DNA of 11,229 bases, from the NCBI GenBank assembly GCA_017419465.1, contig JAFOLE010000225.1, positions 1 to 11,229 of the forward strand, given 5' to 3'. The stretch is from Solobacterium sp. (GTDB lineage Bacteria; Bacillota_I; Bacilli_A; Erysipelotrichales; Erysipelotrichaceae). This document shows, in pieces, positions 5,135 through 11,229 of the stretch. A program made the position numbers and the translations under genes. The first letter of the stretch is position 1, and each line of letters starts with the position of its first letter. A model generated the notes under the pieces. That model ran no database searches and had not been told where the DNA came from. It saw only the letters and a list, made by a program, of their open reading frames with translations.

Positions 5135-6991
5135 ATGGATCAGGCAAGAATCATCGAAGATTTTCATCAGGGACACTGCATCGATGCGTGGCAGATGTTT
5201 GGTGCGCATTTTGCCTATGAAGGCAGTGAGGGTGTCCGTTTTACGGTGTATGCCCCGCACGCACGGAATGTCAGCGTCATCGGAAGTTTCAATGACTGGG
5301 ACGGTACCCGGGACCGGATGTCCCGCACCGGATTCAGCGGCATCTGGAGTGTCTTTGTTGCGGGTGTAAAGGAATGGGATTCCTATAAATTCCGGATCGA
5401 AGACAAAAACGGGAAGTTTCACGACAAGAGCGATCCGTATGCGTTCTACAGTGAAACCCGTCCGGAGAATGCCTCGAAGGTGTACAACTTTCACGACATC
5501 CGCTGGAACGATGATGACTGGATGGCAAGCCGTACGGTCGGTTATGATCAGCCGGTTTCGGTCTATGAAGTGTATGCCGGCGGCTGGAAGAAGAACGGAA
5601 AGTATCCCTATACCTACGGCATGCTGGAGGAGAATCTGATTCCGTATGTAAAGGAACACGGATTCACGCATATCGAGCTGATGCCGCTGAACGAGCATCC
5701 GTTCGACGGATCGTGGGGCTATCAGGCATCCGGCTATTACAGCTGCACGAGCCGCTACGGCAATCCGACCGAGTTTGCCCGCTTCGTGGACGCATGTCAC
5801 CGGGCAGGCATCGGCGTCATTATGGATATCGTTCCGGTGCACTTTGTGAAGGACGTATTCGGTCTGCGGAAATTTGACGGCCAGGCGCTGTATGAATACC
5901 GCAAACCGGAGGATGCGGAAAGTCAGTGGGGAACCCTGAACTTTGACCTGTGGAGTGAGGAAGTGCGCTCCTTCCTGATTTCCAGCGCTGTTTTCTGGTG
6001 CCGGATCTATCATATTGACGGCATCCGCATGGATGCGGTCGCCAATATGATCTACTGGGGCGGCAACAGCAACCGCGGCACAAATGAAGGCGCACTGAAC
6101 TTCATGAAGCGCTTCAACTATTATCTGAAGAAGGAATTCCCGGGCGTGATGCTGATCGCCGAGGATTCCTCGGATTTCCCGCATGTGACAGCCTCCACGC
6201 TTGACGGAGGTCTTGGGTTTGACTACAAGTGGGATCTTGGATGGATGAACGACACCCTGAAGTATTACGCGACTGACCCGATTTACCGCAGCTATGATCA
6301 CAACAAACTGACATTCTCCATGGCGTACTTCTACAGTGAGCGGTTCCTGCTTTCGCTGAGCCATGATGAGAATGTGCACGGAAAGAAAACCATTGTGGAC
6401 CGGATGTGGGGAACCTATGAGCAGAAATTTGCACAGGCGAGAAACCTGTATGCCTACATGTTTGCCCATCCCGGAAAGAAACTGAACTTCATGGGAAATG
6501 AGATTGCCTCATTCCGGGAGTTCGATGAGAAGAAGGAACTGGACTGGTTCCTGCTCAAATACCCGAAGCACGACAGCTTTCTGCGGTTTTTCACGGACAT
6601 TAACCGTATCTATACAGCACATCCGGCATTATTTCAGAAGGACTATGATTTCTATGGATTTCAGTGGATCGATGCCGACAACGCAAAACAGTCGGTATAC
6701 AGTTTCTTCCGTCAGTCGGACAGCGAATATCTGCTCTGCATCATGAACATGACACCTGTTTCCTATGAAATCTATGATGTGCCGGTGCCCGCAAAGGGGA
6801 CCTGGACAGAAATCATGAACACGGAAAAGGATATCTATGACGGCTGCAATATGTGCAACTTCAAGCCGTTGCGGACGAAAACGGTTAAGGAACCGGCCCG
6901 CTTCCCGCAGAAAATAACGATTCGCCTGGCGCCGTTTGCGGCAGTGTGGTTCACCTGCCCAAAAAAGGCTTCCGGACCCGAAAACGGATAA
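5135..6991 (+). CDS. glgB: 1,4-alpha-glucan branching enzyme
   Basis: 618 residues, the compact form typical of Bacillota GlgB. The enzyme cuts an alpha-1,4 segment from a glucan chain and rejoins it as an alpha-1,6 branch in glycogen. Residues ~20-115 are a CBM48 module (FTVYAPHARNVSVIGSFNDW), and the extra N1 domain of enterobacterial GlgB is absent. Then follows the GH13 barrel with HPFDGSWGYQASGYY (188-202), region I DIVPVHF (231-237), region II GIRMDAV with nucleophile Asp300, region III LIAEDS with acid/base Glu343 and region IV SHDENVHGK with His410 and Asp411. A C-terminal beta domain runs from ~490. Small departures from the usual text (SHDEVVHGK, FMGQEF; here SHDENVHGK, FMGNEI) leave the catalytic residues intact. 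The start opens like Bacillus GlgB, but the ribosome binding site is weak. Arginine codons are mixed CGG/CGC/CGT, suggesting lower expression than pgcA or glgP. No glycogen synthase gene is visible alongside. Confidence 0.96.
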   Translation: MDQARIIEDFHQGHCIDAWQMFGAHFAYEGSEGVRFTVYAPHARNVSVIGSFNDWDGTRDRMSRTGFSGIWSVFVAGVKEWDSYKFRIEDKNGKFHDKSDPYAFYSETRPENASKVYNFHDIRWNDDDWMASRTVGYDQPVSVYEVYAGGWKKNGKYPYTYGMLEENLIPYVKEHGFTHIELMPLNEHPFDGSWGYQASGYYSCTSRYGNPTEFARFVDACHRAGIGVIMDIVPVHFVKDVFGLRKFDGQALYEYRKPEDAESQWGTLNFDLWSEEVRSFLISSAVFWCRIYHIDGIRMDAVANMIYWGGNSNRGTNEGALNFMKRFNYYLKKEFPGVMLIAEDSSDFPHVTASTLDGGLGFDYKWDLGWMNDTLKYYATDPIYRSYDHNKLTFSMAYFYSERFLLSLSHDENVHGKKTIVDRMWGTYEQKFAQARNLYAYMFAHPGKKLNFMGNEIASFREFDEKKELDWFLLKYPKHDSFLRFFTDINRIYTAHPALFQKDYDFYGFQWIDADNAKQSVYSFFRQSDSEYLLCIMNMTPVSYEIYDVPVPAKGTWTEIMNTEKDIYDGCNMCNFKPLRTKTVKEPARFPQKITIRLAPFAAVWFTCPKKASGPENG

Positions 6992-7023
6992 TGCGGACTG
7001 TGTCCTGTGTATCCGCCGTTTTA
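6981..7023 (+). terminator. Bulged terminator-like hairpin at the end of glgB
   Basis: AAAACG (6981-6986) pairs with CGTTTT (7017-7022), and GCGGA (6993-6997) with TCCGC (7012-7016), around a 14-base loop with a 6-base bulge on the left. The short T-run of the right arm is the only tail. It begins inside the glgB coding end and stops four bases before the candidate glgP -10. It is plausible as a weak terminator or attenuator, no more. Confidence 0.3.
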
Positions 7024-7032
7024 TGGTAAAAT
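7024..7032 (+). promoter_or_regulatory. Extended -10 promoter candidate of glgP
   Basis: TGGTAAAAT has the TGn extension directly before TAAAAT (7027-7032; 5 of 6 to TATAAT). No good -35 is found 16-18 bases upstream, which is acceptable for extended -10 promoters. It would place the start of transcription near 7039, about 40 bases before the glgP ATG. Confidence 0.5.
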
Positions 7033-7078
7033 AGCCCATAGTGAAATCAATGACGTACTACGAGAAAAGGTGACTGTA

Positions 7079-9481
7079 ATGTTTAAAAACAAATCAGAGT
7101 TCAAAAAGGAATTTGCGCAGAAGCTCGTAGAGATGTGCGGTACGACCGTTGAGGAAACCCATCCGACAGAACGGTACCTCGTACTCGGCGAGATGGTGCG
7201 CAACTATGCCTCTGTCAACTGGAAGGATACAAAAGTCGCAACACGGAAGCAGAATGCGAAGCAGGTATACTACTTCTCCATGGAGTTTCTGCTCGGACGT
7301 TCGCTTACCAGCAACCTCAAGAACCTCGGCATCTATGACATCGTTGTCGAAGGCCTGAAGGATCTTGATATCAATTACGACAATATCGCCGCAATGGAGC
7401 GCGATGCCGGACTCGGAAACGGCGGTCTCGGCCGTCTTGCGGCATGCTTTATGGACAGTGCCGCAACGGAAAACCTGCCGATCAACGGCAACTGCATCCG
7501 TTATCAGTGCGGTCTGTTCCGTCAGCTCATTGACTCCGAAGGAAACCAGATTGAGGTTCCGGATATGTGGATGCGCATCGGCAATCCGTTTGAAGTGCGC
7601 AAGCCCAAGCATTCCGTGGACGTCAAGTTCTGGGGCAACGTGGAAGTGACCGGCGATGAAAAGGGAAATCTGCATTTCAATCATGTCAATGCCGAGCATA
7701 TTCTTGCCGTTCCGTATGACATGCCGATGATCGGTGCCGACACAAAGACGACCAATACGCTGCGTCTCTGGTCAGCGGAAGCGAGTGACCGTTCCCCGGC
7801 ATGGCTGGACTACCGCAAATACCTGCAGGAAGTAAATGATATCTGTCTGAACGTCTACCCGGATGACTCCACCGTAGAAGGAAAGTACCTGCGTCTCAAG
7901 CAGCAGTACTTCTTTGTCAGTGCCGGTATCGATGCGATCATCAAGGCGCACCTCAAGAGCAATGAATCTCTGGACAACCTTCCGGAGAAGGTCGCGATTC
8001 AGCTGAACGATACCCATCCGGTTCTTGCAATTCCGGAACTGATGCGTGTCCTGATGGATGACTATGGATATCAGTGGGAGCCTGCCCGTCAGATCACAAA
8101 GGCAGTCATGTCCTATACAAACCATACCGTCATGAGCGAAGCGCTCGAGAAGTGGCCGGTGGAATACGTGCAGAAGCTTCTGCCGCGTATCTACATGATC
8201 ATCGATGAGATCAACAGCCGCTACGGTCATTATCTGTATGAGCGTTTCCCGAACCGCAACAACCTCTGGTATGACACCCGCATCATCGACAACGGCGTCA
8301 TTCACATGGCCCGTCTTGCGGTGCTGATGTCCCATGCCGTAAACGGTGTCGCGGAAGTGCACAGCGGACTGCTGAAGACCTCCCTGTTCAAACAGTACTA
8401 TGAGATGTTCCCGGAGAGGTTCCAGAACAAGACCAACGGTATTACACCGCGCCGCTGGATGCTTTACAGCAACCCGCAGCTGAAGGAACTGCTGGATGAT
8501 ACCATCGGCAAGGGTTACGAAAAGGATTTCGAGAAGATCGAAAAACTGATGAACTATGTCGATGATCCGAAGGTTCAGAACAAATTCCTGAAGGTCAAGC
8601 AGGAACGCAAGGAGATTCTTGCGTCCTATATCCGCCGCAGCACCGGTGTTGAAGTGGATGTAAACTCCATCTTCGATTCCCAGGCAAAGCGTCTGCATGC
8701 ATACAAGCGTCAGCTGCTCAACATCATGCATGTAATCTATCTCTATCAGCGGATCAAGGAAGACCCGAATTTCCGGATCTATCCGCATACCTATATCTTT
8801 GCGGCGAAAGCAGCGCCGGCATACCTCTTTGCCAAGAAGGTCATCAAGCTGATCAACTGCGTCGCGAAGAAGATCAACAGCGATCCGGATGTAAAGGGCA
8901 TGCTGAAAGTGGTGTTCCTGCCGAACTACAGCGTTACCATGTCCGAATCCCTGATGAACGGTTCGGATGTTTCCGAACAGATTTCCACCGCCGGCAAGGA
9001 AGCCAGCGGCACCGGAAACATGAAGTTCATGATGAACGGCGCAATCACACTCGGTACGCTTGACGGTGCGACCGTTGAGATCGACCGTCTTGTCGGACGT
9101 GAGAATGATGTCATCTTCGGTCTTACGATCGATGAGATTGATTTCTTCCGTCAGACATACCGTGCAGCGGACTATTACAACAGCGATCAGCGGATCCGCA
9201 AGGTCATGCAGACATTCATTGACGGCACATGGAACGGAAATCACGATGACTTCCGTCCGATCTTCGATGAGCTGATGATGAAGAATGATGAATTCCTTGT
9301 TCTGGCTGACTTTGATTCCTATGTGCGTGCACAGGAGGAAATCAGCCGCCGCTACGAAGACCGCAGCGCATGGGCAAAGAGCTGCCTCATCAACATCGCA
9401 AAATCTGCCTACTTCTCCAGTGACCGTACCATTCGTCAGTACGCCGAGGAGATCTGGGATGTCAAGCCGATCAAGTTCTGA
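7079..9481 (+). CDS. glgP: Glycogen/alpha-glucan phosphorylase
   Basis: 800 residues from the ATG at 7079, chosen because AAGGTGA (7067-7073) lies 5 bases upstream and MFKNKSEFKKEF is a natural N-terminus. The in-frame GTG at 7007 lies within the upstream hairpin, ahead of the candidate promoter. This GT35 enzyme uses inorganic phosphate to release glucose-1-phosphate from non-reducing ends of alpha-1,4-glucan chains, with pyridoxal phosphate as cofactor. Landmarks are YYFSMEFLLGR (64-74), GNGGLGRLAACF (113-124), QLNDTHP (308-314), KTNGITPRRW (451-460), KRLHAYKRQLLN (537-548) and the cofactor loop EASGTGNMKF with Schiff-base Lys649. Length is typical of bacterial GlgP. The eukaryotic N-terminal phosphoserine and AMP-site extension is not evident. 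CGT and CTC codons are common, suggesting strong expression. With the following pullulanase it forms a glycogen-breakdown pair; its product is the substrate of the upstream PgcA. Confidence 0.97.
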   Translation: MFKNKSEFKKEFAQKLVEMCGTTVEETHPTERYLVLGEMVRNYASVNWKDTKVATRKQNAKQVYYFSMEFLLGRSLTSNLKNLGIYDIVVEGLKDLDINYDNIAAMERDAGLGNGGLGRLAACFMDSAATENLPINGNCIRYQCGLFRQLIDSEGNQIEVPDMWMRIGNPFEVRKPKHSVDVKFWGNVEVTGDEKGNLHFNHVNAEHILAVPYDMPMIGADTKTTNTLRLWSAEASDRSPAWLDYRKYLQEVNDICLNVYPDDSTVEGKYLRLKQQYFFVSAGIDAIIKAHLKSNESLDNLPEKVAIQLNDTHPVLAIPELMRVLMDDYGYQWEPARQITKAVMSYTNHTVMSEALEKWPVEYVQKLLPRIYMIIDEINSRYGHYLYERFPNRNNLWYDTRIIDNGVIHMARLAVLMSHAVNGVAEVHSGLLKTSLFKQYYEMFPERFQNKTNGITPRRWMLYSNPQLKELLDDTIGKGYEKDFEKIEKLMNYVDDPKVQNKFLKVKQERKEILASYIRRSTGVEVDVNSIFDSQAKRLHAYKRQLLNIMHVIYLYQRIKEDPNFRIYPHTYIFAAKAAPAYLFAKKVIKLINCVAKKINSDPDVKGMLKVVFLPNYSVTMSESLMNGSDVSEQISTAGKEASGTGNMKFMMNGAITLGTLDGATVEIDRLVGRENDVIFGLTIDEIDFFRQTYRAADYYNSDQRIRKVMQTFIDGTWNGNHDDFRPIFDELMMKNDEFLVLADFDSYVRAQEEISRRYEDRSAWAKSCLINIAKSAYFSSDRTIRQYAEEIWDVKPIKF

Positions 9482-9504
9482 TCCGGCAGTTTCAGCATCG
9501 AATA

Positions 9505-9530
9505 AAAGGCGTCTGTCCGACGCCTTTCTT
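9505..9530 (+). terminator. Terminator-like hairpin between glgP and pulA
   Basis: Perfect 9-base-pair stem AAAGGCGTC (9505-9513) / GACGCCTTT (9519-9527) with loop TGTCC. The tail TTTCTT is short and interrupted, so termination may be partial. It stands 19 bases before the pulA start and just before its ribosome binding site. I see no clear promoter for pulA, so it may set the glgP:pulA ratio by partial read-through. Confidence 0.7.
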
Positions 9531-9549
9531 ATACGGAGGATTACGTTTT

Positions 9550-11229
9550 ATGAAAGCATTTCTCGATGATTTCGGCCGCGTACAGGTCTGCCTTTCCAAG
9601 GATTATTACAATGGATCAACCGGCGGCTTTTATCTGACCGGAGATGACGGCACGTTCAGTGACTGTATCATCCGCGGTGTGGAAGAACATGACCGGGAAA
9701 TGCGTTATGACCTCACCATTCCGGCTGTATTCTCCTTCGGACATGCCTATACGATTCATGAATCGCACGGAAAGCAGGTTCCGCTTCAGATCCGTCATAT
9801 TGTCCGCACCGCAGAGTTTGACCGCCAGTTCACGTATCACGGCGATGATCTCGGCGCCTTCTACTATCGGGATCATACGGACTTTGCGCTCTGGGCGCCG
9901 ACTGCCATTCATGTATACCTGCGGCTGGTCGACCGGTTCGGCAGAGTCGAACTGCATCCGATGAACCGCGGAGAGAAGGGCGTATTCCGTGTGCGGGTCG
10001 AAGGTGACCTGAAACATCATCTGTATGTGTATCTGATAGAACGGGACGGCATTATCGTGGAGTCGATTGACCCCTATGGACTTTCTTCCGATGCCAACAG
10101 CAAACACTCTGCAGTAATCGATGTCTCGGAAATCAATAAGATTGAGGACCGGGGCGTAAGCACGGTGATGAACAGTCCGGCAGATGCGGTGATCTATGAG
10201 TGCAGCGTCCGCGACATGACCAGCTCCAAGGATACCGGCACCGCCACCAACGGCAAGTTCATTTCACTTTCCGAGGGCGGCACTTCCTGGAAGGGAAAGC
10301 CGACGGGACTGGATTATCTTGCCGGACTCGGCGTTACCCATATTCAGCTTCAGCCGGTCATGGACTTCCTGACGGTGGATGAAACCCACCCGGAGCGCGG
10401 ATATAACTGGGGCTACGATCCCGAACAGTTCTTTGCGCCGGAAGGCAGCTACAGTACCGACGCCAATGATCCCTACAGCCGGGTCGTGGAATTACGGAAA
10501 ATGATTGCGGCCATGCATGCCCGCGGTCTGCGGGTCACGCTGGACGTCGTATTCAATCATATGTATGACGTCGCAAAGTCCCCGTTTGACCGGATCGTTC
10601 CGTATTACTATTTCCGCTATACCGACAAGGGATGGCTCTCCAACGGAAGCTATTGCGGCAATGACCTCGACAGCCTGCGCCCGATGATGCGGAAGCTGTA
10701 TCTGGATGTCATCCGCCTCTATATGAACCTGTACAACATCGACGGATTCCGTTTTGACCTGATGGGAATCCTCGACGTGGATACGATGAATGAGATCTAC
10801 CGGACGGCACGCTCGATCAAACCGGATGTGCTGATCTACGGTGAGGGATGGGATATGCCTACCGCACTGAGCGAAGATCAGAAGGCCCGTATCTACAACC
10901 AGCACCGGATGCCGGGCATCGGTCATTTCAATGACACGTTCCGCGACATTGCCAAAGGCAAGACCGGTGATGACGGCAAGTATGACAAGGGTTATCTGAC
11001 CGGCAATCTCGGCATGGCCTTTGATATGTGCTCCGTCCTCAGCGGAAACACCATGGGCGATCCGTATTTCCTGCGGTTTGACAATCCGACCCAGTCGATC
11101 AACGCGCTGGAAACCCACGACAATGCGACTGCCTGGGACAAGATGCATATGTGCTGCGGAGAAGAACCGCGCGAAACACGCCTTCTGCGGCAGCGGCTTC
11201 TGATTGCCGCAACCCTGACAGCGCAGGGC
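9550..11229 (+). CDS. pulA: Type I pullulanase (glycogen debranching), 3' end outside window
   Basis: 560 codons open from the ATG at 9550 to the last base, with no stop. GGAGGA (9535-9540) lies 9 bases before the ATG. Pullulanases hydrolyse alpha-1,6 branch points of pullulan, starch or glycogen limit dextrin. No signal peptide is seen, so the enzyme is probably cytoplasmic and works on the cell's own glycogen. Residues 1 to ~90 form a small N-terminal domain, ~100-195 a CBM48-like module (FALWAPTAIHVYLRLVD), then the GH13 barrel with the type I signature YNWGYDP (285-291). Region I is DVVFNH (332-337), region II GFRFDL with nucleophile Asp403, region III YGEGWD with acid Glu432, region IV ETHDNATAWD with His523 and Asp524. 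LSNGSYCGND (363-372) also matches this subfamily. Type I enzymes such as Bacillus AmyX have about 700 residues, so the barrel end and C-terminal domain are missing here. Following glgP, it likely removes the short branch stubs phosphorylase leaves. Confidence 0.95.
   Translation, partial: MKAFLDDFGRVQVCLSKDYYNGSTGGFYLTGDDGTFSDCIIRGVEEHDREMRYDLTIPAVFSFGHAYTIHESHGKQVPLQIRHIVRTAEFDRQFTYHGDDLGAFYYRDHTDFALWAPTAIHVYLRLVDRFGRVELHPMNRGEKGVFRVRVEGDLKHHLYVYLIERDGIIVESIDPYGLSSDANSKHSAVIDVSEINKIEDRGVSTVMNSPADAVIYECSVRDMTSSKDTGTATNGKFISLSEGGTSWKGKPTGLDYLAGLGVTHIQLQPVMDFLTVDETHPERGYNWGYDPEQFFAPEGSYSTDANDPYSRVVELRKMIAAMHARGLRVTLDVVFNHMYDVAKSPFDRIVPYYYFRYTDKGWLSNGSYCGNDLDSLRPMMRKLYLDVIRLYMNLYNIDGFRFDLMGILDVDTMNEIYRTARSIKPDVLIYGEGWDMPTALSEDQKARIYNQHRMPGIGHFNDTFRDIAKGKTGDDGKYDKGYLTGNLGMAFDMCSVLSGNTMGDPYFLRFDNPTQSINALETHDNATAWDKMHMCCGEEPRETRLLRQRLLIAATLTAQG

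Noticed and set aside
7007..7078. GTG start adding 24 residues to GlgP
   Set aside because: It has no ribosome binding site, lies within the glgB-end hairpin and upstream of the candidate -10, and ATG 7079 has AAGGTGA at 5 bases.
1..11229. Mobile elements, CRISPR arrays, tRNA or rRNA genes, phage or defence genes
   Set aside because: The window is filled with intact conserved chromosomal genes on one strand. No transposase, integrase, regular repeat array or cloverleaf sequence was recognised in the short spacers.

Overview
The window reads as a chromosomal stretch from a low-to-mid-GC Gram-positive (Bacillota). The evidence is the tail of a wal/yyc-type locus (metallo-beta-lactamase WalJ, HtrA-like protein, RlmH, which usually sits near oriC in this phylum), an HPr with both His15 and the HPr-kinase site Ser46, strong AAGGAGG-type ribosome binding sites, a cre-like box, and proteins most like Bacillota homologues. 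The base composition looks balanced to slightly GC-rich, so a higher-GC Erysipelotrichia-like lineage is a reasonable guess, but this is inference from memory rather than a search. All genes are on the + strand, and there are no RNA genes, mobile elements or CRISPR arrays.

Region 1 (1-2833) is a tightly packed run: the 3' part of a secreted G5-M23 cell-wall endopeptidase, a WalJ/YycJ metallo-hydrolase (6-base gap), a membrane-anchored HtrA-like protein with a PDZ domain (65-base overlap) and the 23S rRNA methyltransferase RlmH (ATGA overlap). The HtrA-like protein has lost all three catalytic-triad residues and is probably a pseudoprotease.

Region 2 (2834-3250) is a monocistronic-looking ptsH (HPr) unit. 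It has a candidate sigma-A promoter, a full match to the cre consensus lying on the -35 box, a flanking inverted repeat, and a textbook intrinsic terminator.

Region 3 (3251-11229) is an alpha-glucan (glycogen) block: phosphoglucomutase (pgcA type), branching enzyme glgB, glycogen phosphorylase glgP, and a type I pullulanase that runs off the right edge. Phosphorylase would release glucose-1-phosphate, pullulanase would remove the branch stubs left behind, phosphoglucomutase would interconvert glucose-1-P and glucose-6-P, and the branching enzyme would install branches during synthesis. No ADP-glucose pyrophosphorylase or glycogen synthase is in view. The genes are separated by 68-163-base spacers holding terminator-like hairpins and candidate promoters, so they look like separately tunable units rather than one tight operon.

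The window is mostly recognisable housekeeping and carbon-storage biology, and I do not see a wholly new system. The items most worth a second look are the dead-triad HtrA homologue, the cre/promoter arrangement at ptsH (a possible CcpA/HPr-Ser-P autoregulatory loop), and the placement of HPr beside glycogen phosphorylase.
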